A DNA stretch of 64,000 nucleotides, taken from assembly GCF_000296465.1 (NCBI RefSeq), contig NZ_JH815204.1, forward strand, positions 486,103-550,102. Direction: 5' to 3'. Positions within the stretch are counted from its first letter, which is position 1. Every line of letters starts with the position of its first letter. Origin of the DNA: Barnesiella intestinihominis YIT 11860. Lineage in GTDB: Bacteria; Bacteroidota; Bacteroidia; Bacteroidales; Barnesiellaceae. Under the pieces are notes generated by a model. It was not told where the DNA came from. It made no database searches and saw only the letters and a list, made by a program, of their open reading frames with translations. A program made the position numbers and the translations under genes. This document shows positions 8,726 to 18,253 of the stretch, in pieces.

Positions 8726-10126
8726 ATGGAAGGGAATGAGGTGGAAGAAAAGATTGTTGGAGATTTGGACTGGGACGGTTTGCATCGTCCTCGTATTTAT
8801 TATGCCGTAGCCACTACTTTTTGTGGATTGTTTCTTTCGGTACTCGACGGTTCGATATGTAATGTGGCGTTGCCTAGTATTGCCCGGGAGCTTGGTGTTT
8901 CATCGTCGGATTCTATTTGGATAGTCAATGCGTTCCAGTTGGTTATTATGATGACTATTCTTCCTTTTGCGTCGATGGGTGAGCGCTGGGGGTATAAGCA
9001 AGTTTATCTGAGGGGTGTTATCGTGTTTACAATCGGTTCGTTGTTTTGTGCGCTATCCCATAATTTGTCATTGCTCGTGATTTCTCGTGTATTTCAAGGC
9101 TTTGGAGCGGCTATGATTATGAGTGTGAACACTTCATTAATTAAGCTGATCTATCCCAAGCGGAGGTTGGGTGAAGGGGTTGGGCTCAATGCGACCGTAG
9201 TGGCCATAGCATCGGTAGCGGGACCTACTTTGGCCGCCGGTATATTGTCTGTCGCTTCTTGGCCCTGGTTGTTCGCCATCAATGTCCCTGTTGGTGTAGT
9301 TACCTTTTTTATGGGGCGTAGATATTTGCCCGATAATGCAGTTAGAGTTTTGGGGCATCGGTTTAATTGGAAGGAGGCTTTGTTGAATGCTGCGACGTTC
9401 GGGTTGTTCATCGGGTGTGTAGAGGCCTATTCCCATGATGTTCCTGTTACTTGGGTTTTGGGAGGTATTGTTTCGTTTGTCATTATAGGTACATTTTATG
9501 TGCGTATGCAACTTAGGGAGAGGTATCCAATGTTACCGTTCGATTTGCTTAAAATTCCTATTTTTTCGATGTCGGTTGTGACGAGTATTCTTTCATTTAC
9601 GGCTCAAATGTTGAGTCTGGTAGCCATGCCTTTTTTATTGGCAACCACTTTCCATTATGATGCTGTTGGCACGGGGTTGTTAATGACCTCGTGGCCGTTG
9701 GTAATTGTGTTTGTCGCACCGCTTGCGGGATTGATGATCGGGAAGGTTCACCCCGGTATTTTGGGTGGGGTTGGGTTAACTATTATGAGTGTCGGTTGTT
9801 TTTGTCTTTCATTTATTCCTACCGAAACAGGGCACTTCGGGCTTGTGTGGCGGTTGATGTTGTGTGGAATGGGTTTCGGATTGTTCCAGTCTCCGAACAA
9901 TCATATGTTGCTTAGTTCTGCTCCACCTCAACGTACAGGTAGTGCTAGCGGAATGTTGGCGACAGCTCGGTTGATAGGTCAAACCGTAGGAGCAGCTTTG
10001 GTTGCGTTGCTATTTCATTTGTATGGTGATTCCGCTCCTCATGATGCCATGTTGTTGGCCGGAATCTTGACTTTGTGCGGTGCGTTTTCTTCTTGTTGTC
10101 GATTGAAGGTGAGTATGCCGAAGTAA
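8726..10126 (+). CDS. MFS transporter, DHA2 (EmrB/QacA) family, 14-helix drug exporter type
   Basis: The ATG at 8726 is preferred over the in-frame TTG at 8720. The 466-residue protein has about 14 hydrophobic helices. It carries the N-terminal DHA signature LDGSICNVALPSIARELG in the first helix, the motif A loop GERWGYKQVYLRG, and a motif C-like GPTLAAGILSVASWPWLFAINVPVG at the end of helix 5. These are features of proton-driven exporters of drugs or hydrophobic metabolites in the inner membrane. No HlyD-type adaptor or TolC gene lies beside it, so it probably exports to the periplasm or works alone. The substrate is unknown. Confidence 0.9.
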   Translation: MEGNEVEEKIVGDLDWDGLHRPRIYYAVATTFCGLFLSVLDGSICNVALPSIARELGVSSSDSIWIVNAFQLVIMMTILPFASMGERWGYKQVYLRGVIVFTIGSLFCALSHNLSLLVISRVFQGFGAAMIMSVNTSLIKLIYPKRRLGEGVGLNATVVAIASVAGPTLAAGILSVASWPWLFAINVPVGVVTFFMGRRYLPDNAVRVLGHRFNWKEALLNAATFGLFIGCVEAYSHDVPVTWVLGGIVSFVIIGTFYVRMQLRERYPMLPFDLLKIPIFSMSVVTSILSFTAQMLSLVAMPFLLATTFHYDAVGTGLLMTSWPLVIVFVAPLAGLMIGKVHPGILGGVGLTIMSVGCFCLSFIPTETGHFGLVWRLMLCGMGFGLFQSPNNHMLLSSAPPQRTGSASGMLATARLIGQTVGAALVALLFHLYGDSAPHDAMLLAGILTLCGAFSSCCRLKVSMPK

Positions 10127-10225
10127 TAAAAATAGAATCTAAATGTATCGAGTTTGTGATCGGTTTGAAAAGCCGGTGTATTATTGTATCGTTTAAAGGC
10201 TCTGTCATTGTGGAAGACTTTGTCC

Positions 10226-10450
10226 TATCTTTGTTTTCTACTTGATAAAAGAGGGTAATTTTTAATCTTTTTGTGAGGACGATAGTGTAATCGGGAAATG
10301 TGCCAGTTTCATCAGATAATGATTATAGACATTATCTCACAAAGAAACCGGATATGAAAGCCTCACAAGAACTACTTGCAATCTCCAAAATGATTACACA
10401 TTGGGTTATGGCAATAAAAAAAACGATAGTTGACTATCGTTTTTTTTATT
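10226..10450 (+). ncRNA. Candidate small RNA, promoter to terminator without a gene
   Basis: A TATCTTTG box at 10226-10233 (a Bacteroidetes -7 type, although no good -33 is seen) is followed by about 200 bases without a convincing gene. These include a stem-loop at 10306-10348 (AGATAAT / ATTATCT with GTTTC / GAAAC outside) and end in a strong T-tailed hairpin at 10416-10448. The arrangement fits an independent small RNA, but it may simply be the 3' region of the MFS transcript. Confidence 0.35.
10416..10448. terminator. Bidirectional Rho-independent terminator
   Basis: A perfect hairpin AACGATAG / CTATCGTT is flanked by A and T runs on both sides. It lies between the convergent MFS and EEP genes and would stop transcription from either side. 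Confidence 0.85.
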
Positions 10451-10482
10451 GAGTGTGACATTATGAGCTTATTGTGAGCGTA

Positions 10483-11574
10483 TTATCGTTTTAGTATCTT
10501 TTTGGTGACCGTGTATCCTTCTTCTGATTTTACTTTTACCAAGTAGATACCGGCGGGTAATTGCGGTATGTTTGTCGTTTGTAGGTTCTCGCCTTGATTT
10601 CTTTGAATGAGGCAACCATTGGACGAGAAGATTTCTATTTCGTTGATAGGTTCGGCTGAGAATACAGATAGTTCGCAGTCGCTTAGTTGGAGTCTTATTT
10701 CCAAGTTATTTTTTGTTGTTTGCTGTATCGCACTCATGCCGGGAATTTTGATGTCGACATATACGGGGTAGTGGTCCGAGATATCTTTAAGGTCTACTGT
10801 TTGCCCATCGATGGTGATTGTTCTGACAATGTGTGATTCTATATTTTGAATGCCCGAATTTTTGTAATCGTGGAAAAGAATGTAATCTATGCAAGCTGTA
10901 TTTTCTTCCCGTCCCGGTATCGTGTTGCCTTCGGTGTCGCTGAAAATCTGGAAGTCTTCCAAGAAAACGCTGAATGCTAGGTTTTTCCATCTGTGGGAAT
11001 CGTTCATGTCTCCGGCCAAGAATACCGGTTTGCGTATGTAGTCCAATTCGGTGCAGATGGCTGCTGCTTCGTTCATGCGATGTTTGTCGTCTAAGTCCAA
11101 ATGGGTGCTCATGAACGAGAAATCCTCGAAGTCGGTTCTTATCAATATACGTCCTACATCGCTACTCAATTTCATCTTTTTTATTTTTTTGATAGGCAAC
11201 CAGCGTTTCACCAGTGTTCCGTTGCCCACACTGCCTCCATCGTAATCGGCAGCTATGCCGTATACTTGTACATAGTCGAGCTCGCTCCATTTGGCGATGT
11301 CGTCTAAGAGCACCCTTTTCCAACGACCGTTGGCTGCGCTGTCCAATTCTTGCAGGGCGACGACATCGGCATCGAGCGCTTTAAGTATGTTTGCGAACCG
11401 TTTGGTATTCAAATTATTGAGGCTTCCCGGATCTGTGCCGCCTTTGCAGTAGTGGGTGTTGTAGGTGAGTAATCGGATTACTCCGTCTTGCTTGGGATAG
11501 GTTTGAGAGAAAGAGTTTGACGCACAAAGTAATCCGGCTAATAATAATGTGATGCTTTTCTTTGTAATTTTCAT
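10483..11574 (-). CDS. Secreted endonuclease/exonuclease/phosphatase (EEP) family hydrolase with T9SS-type tail
   Basis: The 363-residue protein has a signal peptide at 1-23 and an EEP domain at about 30-280. The catalytic landmarks are visible: TYNTH near the start, QELD (metal-binding Glu), STHLD, GDMND, and the terminal SDHYPV (catalytic His). EEP enzymes cleave phosphodiesters: DNA, RNA, sphingomyelin or phosphoinositides. Residues from about 290 to 363 form a C-terminal sorting domain (NEIEIFSSNGCLI ... PAGIYLVKVKSEEG ... KKILKR), which is the form recognised by the type IX secretion system, so the enzyme is likely surface-attached or released. It is the last gene of the sigma-FecR-SusC-SusD series and the only hydrolase there. 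The actual substrate is undecided. Confidence 0.88.
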   Translation of the reverse strand: MKITKKSITLLLAGLLCASNSFSQTYPKQDGVIRLLTYNTHYCKGGTDPGSLNNLNTKRFANILKALDADVVALQELDSAANGRWKRVLLDDIAKWSELDYVQVYGIAADYDGGSVGNGTLVKRWLPIKKIKKMKLSSDVGRILIRTDFEDFSFMSTHLDLDDKHRMNEAAAICTELDYIRKPVFLAGDMNDSHRWKNLAFSVFLEDFQIFSDTEGNTIPGREENTACIDYILFHDYKNSGIQNIESHIVRTITIDGQTVDLKDISDHYPVYVDIKIPGMSAIQQTTKNNLEIRLQLSDCELSVFSAEPINEIEIFSSNGCLIQRNQGENLQTTNIPQLPAGIYLVKVKSEEGYTVTKKILKR

Positions 11575-11636
11575 AATTTATAAATAAAAAGTAATTATAT
11601 AAAGATGTTATTTACTTGTGGGATTTAAGAATCTAG

Positions 11637-11696
11637 ATAACGATAATTGGACGTATTTATGGAAATGTAACATAAATGTTGTCCAACTATCGTTAT
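11637..11696. repeat. Long inverted repeat between susD-like and EEP genes
   Basis: Two 16-base arms at 11637-11652 and 11681-11696 (ATAACGATAATTGGAC and its near-perfect complement, one mismatch) are separated by 28 bases. In the mRNA this is a large hairpin between the SusD and EEP genes. It lacks a clear T run, so it may attenuate transcription, protect one part of the transcript, or be an operator. Confidence 0.65.
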
Positions 11697-11751
11697 TGCC
11701 TGTCATTGGTCTTTTTTCCTACTAAGGGTCGGAAATGTCATTGCCGGTTTG

Positions 11752-13554
11752 TTAGAAATCGAGGCCATCGTCCCAGTTTGGATTTTGAGAGAGCGTCCCG
11801 TTGCTAAGTAGCCGTTCTTGGGTGGGGATAGGATATAGATAGTCCCTATCTTCTCTCCATTGGCGGGGTTCTTTCTCGATGTCGTGGCAGATGATGTTGC
11901 CTTTGTCTCCATCGGTCAAGACGAACTCGTCTCCCAGTTTGTAGAATTTGCGAATGTTCTTTACAGAGGGCTTTTTGCCGGTGTATATGCAGATGTCCAC
12001 TTTTTCTTTGTCACCCACGGTTCCATCGTTCATGTCGAACACGTCGTAGCGGTTTTCGCCCGATCCTTTTGTCAACCCGGGGAAATACATTCCTTTGTAC
12101 GGTTGTTCGAATATTTTTCCTTCTTTCCATCGGATAATGTCGTAGTAACGGAATCCTTCGAGAAGCAGTTCGATGGTGCGTTCGCGACGTATTTCGAGGA
12201 TTACTCCTTTGTTAGGGCCTGTAACGTTTTGATACCCGCTTTCCAGAGCGCACAGATAGGGGTCGGGATTTGCGTTGGCAGCGTCCATATCGATGTTGGG
12301 CATGCCCACGCGGTCGCGGATTTTCTTGATGGAGATTTTGAGGTCGTCCTGTGTCAAGGTTCCTAACTCGGCTTTCGCTTCGGCGTAGTTCAAGTAGACT
12401 TCGGCGGCGCGGAACAGAATGTAGTCGTTGGAAGATCCTAAGTATCCGTCGCCCGATGCATCGGTTACCCATTTGGTGATTTGGTATCCGGTGGTCGAAG
12501 CTCCGAAGTTGGGAGATGATACGGTGGTACTGTTGATACGCATGTAGCCCGGGCCTACGACGGTTTGTGTGAGGCGGGGGTCGCGGTTCTGCATTTCGTC
12601 GTAGTATTGCATGGTCTCATAGCCGGGTTGGTCGGTGAAGCGGTCACCGTTGGTCATGAGGTAGCTGTTTACGATTTTCTTGTTCATGCCGGGACGTCCG
12701 TAGGTGGGTGACAACGTGTTTGCGTTTGCCTCGTGCATGACATTTTGAGCCCGGTCGTAGTCACGAGCCAATATAACTTCTTCTTCGATGGCGTTCATCG
12801 AGGAGAAAAGGTCTCGATAGGGTTGTGCTCCTGTTTTGTAGATGGCGTAGGGGGCATTGTCGATAAACAGTTTGGAAGCCGTGGCGCACTCGTCCAAGAA
12901 CTTTTCATAGCCGGGAATCCCATGATATTTACGGTATGTGCCTTCGAACAGACATATTCTCGATTTGAGGGCTAGGGCGGTCCAATGGGTTACGTTGTAT
13001 AGGTCTTTTTTGTCGGAGATGTTATTGATGGCATAAGTGAGGTCGTCAAGGATTTTATCCATGATGAAGTCGCGGCTGTCTCGTGGCCTGAACAACTCGG
13101 GATCGGTGGAGGAAAGTTCTCTGTCGAACCAAGGCACTTCGCCGAAACGTTTCACTTTTTCGAAATAGAAATATGCTCTGAAAAAGCGGGCTATACCATC
13201 GAAATGCTCTCTTGCATCGACATCGTCGCAGCGCACCGAGTGGCTTAGATAGAAATTGACAGCTCTGAGGTATTCCCAGTTCCAGCCTCCGCCAGATGTG
13301 GGTACGGTGCGTATGCCTTGTACTTCGGCCGGTAGATTGAATGTGCAAACGACATCGGCCGATTCGGTATATCCCGAAGCTGCACCGGGAAACATTCCGT
13401 AGAATTGGTTGGTCGCACTGCGTAATTCATCGGCGTTGTTGTAGTAGGTTTCCGGGGATATGGCATCGAGAGGGTATTCATCTAACATATCGGAACAACC
13501 GGCAGTGCCCGATAAAAGGGCAATGAAACTATATAATATAATGTTCTTTTTCAT
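11752..13554 (-). CDS. SusD/RagB family outer-membrane lipoprotein
   Basis: The 600-residue lipoprotein (signal ending GTAGC, lipidated Cys20) has the usual SusD N-terminus LDEYPLDAISPETYYNNADELRSATNQFY. The TPR-containing middle and C-terminal ILEIRRERTIELLLEGFRYYDIIRWKEGK block are typical of RagB/SusD. It binds substrate at the cell surface as the lid of the SusC channel. It lies 11 bases downstream of the SusC frame, so the two are translated from one message. The C-terminus is followed by a long inverted repeat before the EEP gene. Ligand class cannot be read, but the absence of glycosidases and the presence of a phosphodiesterase-like enzyme argue against assuming a glycan. Confidence 0.95.
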   Translation of the reverse strand: MKKNIILYSFIALLSGTAGCSDMLDEYPLDAISPETYYNNADELRSATNQFYGMFPGAASGYTESADVVCTFNLPAEVQGIRTVPTSGGGWNWEYLRAVNFYLSHSVRCDDVDAREHFDGIARFFRAYFYFEKVKRFGEVPWFDRELSSTDPELFRPRDSRDFIMDKILDDLTYAINNISDKKDLYNVTHWTALALKSRICLFEGTYRKYHGIPGYEKFLDECATASKLFIDNAPYAIYKTGAQPYRDLFSSMNAIEEEVILARDYDRAQNVMHEANANTLSPTYGRPGMNKKIVNSYLMTNGDRFTDQPGYETMQYYDEMQNRDPRLTQTVVGPGYMRINSTTVSSPNFGASTTGYQITKWVTDASGDGYLGSSNDYILFRAAEVYLNYAEAKAELGTLTQDDLKISIKKIRDRVGMPNIDMDAANANPDPYLCALESGYQNVTGPNKGVILEIRRERTIELLLEGFRYYDIIRWKEGKIFEQPYKGMYFPGLTKGSGENRYDVFDMNDGTVGDKEKVDICIYTGKKPSVKNIRKFYKLGDEFVLTDGDKGNIICHDIEKEPRQWREDRDYLYPIPTQERLLSNGTLSQNPNWDDGLDF

Positions 13555-13565
13555 GATGATAGTGG

Positions 13566-16500
13566 TTAAAAAGTTATATCAAGTCCGAATGAAAATACTT
13601 TGGAAAAAGGATAAGTTCGGGCGTCGCTGTTTACTGTGATTTGCTCGGGGTCGATATAGTCTGATTTCAGTTTTGTCCAAGTGAATAGGTTGTCTCCACT
13701 GAAATATACTCTTAACCGGTCGAGTTTAATTTTCGAGGTCCATTCTGTGGGTAGGGTATAGCCTACGGTCAGATTTTTTAATCGGCAATAGGCTATGTTT
13801 TGGAGATATCGGTCGTTTTTGTGAGCCAACGAACGGTTGCCTTGTGCGGCGTATCCTCTGATTTTGGGGAGATAGGCATCCGGATTTTCTTCGGACCAGA
13901 CGTTGTCCAAGAAATTGGCGGGTACGAAAGAGGAATAGGGTCGTGCAAAACCTCCCCAGAACATCATGTTGTTTCCATCGGGGTAGCGGTGTTGCCGACC
14001 GACTCCTTGAAAGAAGGCCGAGATGTCTATTCCGTTCCAGCTGAGTCCGATGTTGGCGTTGTAGAGATATCGGGGTTCTTTGTTACCGATGATGACCATG
14101 TCACCACGATTGTCGGCCGTTTTTTCACCGTCGTCGATGCGGCCGCTTCCGTCGATGTCTACATATCTGGGGTCACCGGCTTGTAGTCCTTTGTAGTCGC
14201 CTACTGCCGTAACGAATATGTTTTCGCAGACGTAACTATTGTCTACGGCTTTGGCATAGGCGGCTGCTTCTTCGTCAGTCTGGAAAAGTCCATCGATTTT
14301 GTAACCCCAGATTTCGCCGATGGTCATACCTTCGTAGTAGCTCGATTTTGCGAATTCTTTCATGGGATTGTCGAATTTTGTAATCACCGATTTGCTGTCG
14401 GATAGCCCGAAAGATAGGTTGTAGCTGAACGGTTTATTTCCAAGATTGAATTGATCGTACCAGCTTACTGCCAACTCAAATCCTTTTGTGCGCAGGTCGG
14501 CGGCGTTTTCTTTCGGAGGAGTCGCACCGTATACGCCGGGGAGCATTTTCCCGGGAACCAACATGTCTTTGGTATCGCGGATAAACAGGTCGGCACTGAG
14601 GTTGAGCCTATTGTCGAAGAATCCGAGGTCAAGTCCCAAATTGTGGTGGATAACGGTTTCCCAAGTGAGTTTCCCCGAGGGAGGGGCCGAGACGGCAGCA
14701 TAGGTGACGGGTTCGCCGTTCATGAGATATCCGCCCAAGCCTTGCATATTCAGCTTTTGTATGTATGGATAACAGTCGGATATGGCTTGATTGCCCAGAG
14801 ATCCGGTGCTGAGTCGTATCTTAAAGTTAGAGAATACTTTGCGTATGGGGTCGAAGAAAGATTCTTCGCTCATTCGGTAGCCTACGGCAAAAGAGGGGAA
14901 GAGTCCGGCGCGGTGGTCTTTGGGAAACCGAGAAGAGGCATCCCATCGTATGTTGAACTCGGCCAGATATTTTCCGGCATAGTCGTATCCGATTCTTCCG
15001 AAGTAACCCAATAAGGCCCATTTGCTTTGTCCTCCCTGTACTGTCACGTCTTTTCCTTTTTCACCGAGGTTGAAGTCGTTCAGTTCGTCGGACTGGATAT
15101 TCAGTTTTGTGGCATAATGGTGTTTGTAGTGGTTTTGCTCATAGTTGAATCCGGCCACAGCGTATACGTGATGCGAGTTGAACGTGTTGTCGTAGTTTAG
15201 ATAGGCATCTACACTGTGATAGAAACTTTTTTTCATACTCTTGGATCAGTTTGTTTGAGAACCAAGAGGCTTGTGCCACTTCTTCGACACCGGGGTATTG
15301 GGAGTATTTTGCCTGAGTGGAGCGCTCCATGTAATCGGTGGTACTGTGTTTGAAGTTATAGTTTGCAGTGAAAGTCAGCCCTTTCATGATTTTGAATATG
15401 GTGCTCCAAGAGTAGGTCATGTATCGGTTTTCCTCTATCGACTTGGTGGTTCCGTCTCCAATCAGAATATGTATACCATCGCTGGGACCGGATGCTTGAA
15501 TGGGATTTTGGTAAACCCAAGTTCCGTCGGGGTTATAAGGCATCAGATAGGGCATCGCATGGAACGTGAGGCTAGGAATGTTGTATCCGTGCCCTACACC
15601 GGGAGCCGTATATTTGGAGTCGTATAGGCGAGCCATAAATTTGACGGTTAACCATTTGTAGGCATCCGCACTGACTTTTGCCATTAAATTGGCTGTTCGG
15701 AGTTTGTCGGTGTTTTGCCGATAGATACCGTCTTGTGTCCCGTAATTCCCGCTTAACAGGTAGTTTATTTTTTGATTCCCGCCGGAGATGCTGAGGTTGT
15801 GGTCCCAAGTGGGGCGTGACTGGTCGAACAAATAGTTGTACCAGTCGAAATTGGCATAGTACATATAAGATTCTACACCACCTCTGTTTTGTACGACGGT
15901 CCAGGGTCTTTCGGGATTCTCTGTTTTGTCAAATCTTCTTGCCTCCAATTCTTTGTAGTCGTCGGAAGTGAAACGGGTGTAGGTGACACCGTTGTATGAT
16001 CGCATGAATTCGTCAACGAGCATGGCGGCATCGTATCCTGTGGTTAAGAAGTCGGTTCTTGTAGTGGGTTTTGAAAAGCTGAATCTTCCGTTGTAGTTCA
16101 CTTGGGTTTTACCCGACTCACCTTTCTTTGTCGTGATCAGTACCACTCCAAAGGGAGCCCGGGCTCCATAGATGGCAGCCGAAGAAGCGTCTTTAAGAAC
16201 CGAAATAGACTCGACGTCACGAGGGTTGATTTTATCGATGTTTCCTTCCATACCATCGATTAGGATCAGAGGTTTGGATTCTTGGTTGATGGATGCGAAT
16301 CCCCGGACGTTCATGCGGGTTTTTTCTCCGGGTTTTCCAGAGCCGAATGAGATATTCAAGTTGGGTATCGCACCTTGCAGGGCTTGTCCTAAATTATTGA
16401 CAGGGCGTTTTTCTAACTGTTTGTGGTCGGTGTATCCGACAGCTCCGATCAAATTGGCTTTCTTTTGCGTACCGTATCCCACGACTACAACTTCGTCCAT

Positions 16501-17094
16501 AATATTGGTTTTCTCGGACAGCTCGATGTTCATTGTGATGCCCGGTGTGACGGCAATTTCTTGTGTGTTGTGTCCCACGTATGAAACGACCAATCGGGAT
16601 TTCGGGGTGGCTTTGATGTGAAACCGTCCGTCGATGTCGGTCGATACGGCATTGTTTGTCCCTTTAACCAATACGGATGCGCCGATGAGCGGTTCGCCAT
16701 TCGGATTTTTTACGAATCCCACGATACTTTCGGACTTTTGTCTGTTTTTTTCGTTGGTTATAATTACATGTTTCCCTTGTATTGCGTATTTGTATTTTAA
16801 GGGGCTTAGAATCATCGATAATGCATCGGTGAGTTTTTTGTTTTTGATGTTCACCGATATTTTTTGATGAATATTGATTTGCGTTTCGTCAAAATCAACG
16901 GAGATGTCGGCTTGTTTTTCTATCGATTTGAATATTTCGGATAGAGGCTTATCTGTCATATTCAAATCGATTGTTTGATTTTGGGCAAAAACGAATTGAA
17001 CGGAGATAAGAAAATATAATAAAAAAGCAATTTTAAGCGAATTCTTTTTAGATGATTCGCTGGTTTTAATTTTTAAATTCATATTTTTGTGCAT
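13566..17094 (-). pseudogene. SusC/RagA TonB-dependent transporter with frameshift at an A7 run
   Basis: Two overlapping frames, 17094-15139 and 15236-13566, together make one SusC of about 1175 residues. The first has a signal peptide (to about residue 38), an STN domain at about 40-112 (partner of the FecR regulator), a carboxypeptidase-like domain at about 123-205, the MDEVVVVGYGTQKKA linker and the plug. The second completes the barrel and ends FGLDITF. The switch is at 15227-15233, seven T on the plus strand (seven A in the gene). With six A the reading EYEKSFYHSVDAYLNY would be continuous. As written, translation leaves frame after EYEK and ends at 15139. This is a broken gene, an on/off slippage state, or a sequencing error. 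Confidence 0.9.
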
Positions 17095-17211
17095 TAGATT
17101 TTAGATAAATACTGTAATTGAAGTCACAATGTAAGGTGTTTTTCTGATTTCAAACCGGAGAAAATGTTTTGGGTGGTTTTCTCCGGTTCTTTTTTTCATT
17201 GGTGTCGATTT

Positions 17212-18192
17212 TTAGTTGATGAATATTATATCGTTATTTTTTTTGTATTTCATGTTTTGCAGTATCCCTTCCAAAATGGACAATACTTCGTCTATCGTTT
17301 CGTCGTGGTCGAATTTTACAGTGAGCTTGTTGTTTTTGTATTTTTCTTGGTCGTAAAGAATCGTTACGTTGTATTTTCTTTCGATCGTTTTTACCAGTTT
17401 CCCGAAGGGTGCATTTTTGAAATATAGTTGTCCTTCTTTCCAATTTGAGAGGCTTTGGGCATCGACTATGTTTATTTCGCGTGAATGTGTGTCGCGGTCG
17501 TATATGAATTGTTCGTTGGGAGACAGTATGGTTTCATGCGGTATGGAGTCTTTGGTCGAGACTTTTATTTTTCCTTCTTCGAGTGTCGCTATCGTTTGTG
17601 GAGAGTTGCTATATGACTCTACATTGAATGTAGTACCCAATGCTTCGATGTCGAGAGTCGCAGTTTTTACGATGAAGGGCTTTTTTTTGTCGCGGGATAC
17701 TTTGAAGTTGGCTTCGCCATTGAGAAACAGGGTTCTGGTGTCGCCCTTGAATGTGTTGGGGTAAATCAGTATGGATTCGGCGTTAACCCACACCTCGCTT
17801 CCGTCTGGAAGGAATATTTGCTTTGCTTTTTCTCCTTTGGGGACGAAGCATTCGATGAGTTGTTCGGTATCTTGGGGTGTGTCGAGTATCAACCAAGTGA
17901 AAAGGGCTCCCAAAATGGGAAGCAGTATGGTGGCAACGGCTTTATAGATAGTGCTGCGGAAGTTGGCCCTTTTTCCCGGCAAAAAGTTGTTTCGATGGAA
18001 TGTTTCTAGTTCGGATAATGTAAATGCATCGGGTGTCTCGTTTTGGCAAGAGTCCCATATCTCTGAAATCGCTTGATCTTTTTCTTCTCGGTTTTTGGGG
18101 GAGAGCAGCCACTTTTTGAAAAGTATATCGTCGGTTGAGGGTTGGCTGTTGTTAAAAAATTTATGTATTATGTTTTGTATAATGTTATTCAT
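17212..18192 (-). CDS. FecR family anti-sigma factor
   Basis: The 326-residue inner-membrane protein has a cytoplasmic N-terminal region of about 80 residues (FKKWLLSPKNREEKDQAISEIWDS), one membrane helix at about 88-105 (VATILLPILGALFTWLIL), and a periplasmic FecR domain (FVPKGEKAKQIFLPDGSEVWVNAESILIYP ... FLNGEANFKVSRD). A C-terminal DUF4974 module follows (LYFKNAPFGKLVKTIERKYNVTI). FecR-type regulators hold the cognate ECF sigma factor and release it when the STN domain of the transporter signals substrate binding. It lies between the sigma gene and the SusC gene in the same orientation. Confidence 0.95.
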   Translation of the reverse strand: MNNIIQNIIHKFFNNSQPSTDDILFKKWLLSPKNREEKDQAISEIWDSCQNETPDAFTLSELETFHRNNFLPGKRANFRSTIYKAVATILLPILGALFTWLILDTPQDTEQLIECFVPKGEKAKQIFLPDGSEVWVNAESILIYPNTFKGDTRTLFLNGEANFKVSRDKKKPFIVKTATLDIEALGTTFNVESYSNSPQTIATLEEGKIKVSTKDSIPHETILSPNEQFIYDRDTHSREINIVDAQSLSNWKEGQLYFKNAPFGKLVKTIERKYNVTILYDQEKYKNNKLTVKFDHDETIDEVLSILEGILQNMKYKKNNDIIFIN

Positions 18193-18253
18193 GGTTCCGT
18201 CTTTTATCAGGAGACGGATATCTATTGAAATACTTCCTGCTCGTTAACTTTAT

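Noticed and set aside
10354..10452. 32-residue plus-strand frame before the bidirectional terminator
   Set aside because: The frame runs through the terminator hairpin itself and has no recognisable content.
15227..15236. Programmed ribosomal frameshift in SusC at an A-AAA-AAG-like site
   Set aside because: The heptamer promotes -1 shifts, but joining the two SusC parts needs +1. SusC proteins are also not known to use programmed shifting, so mutation, slippage or sequencing error is simpler.
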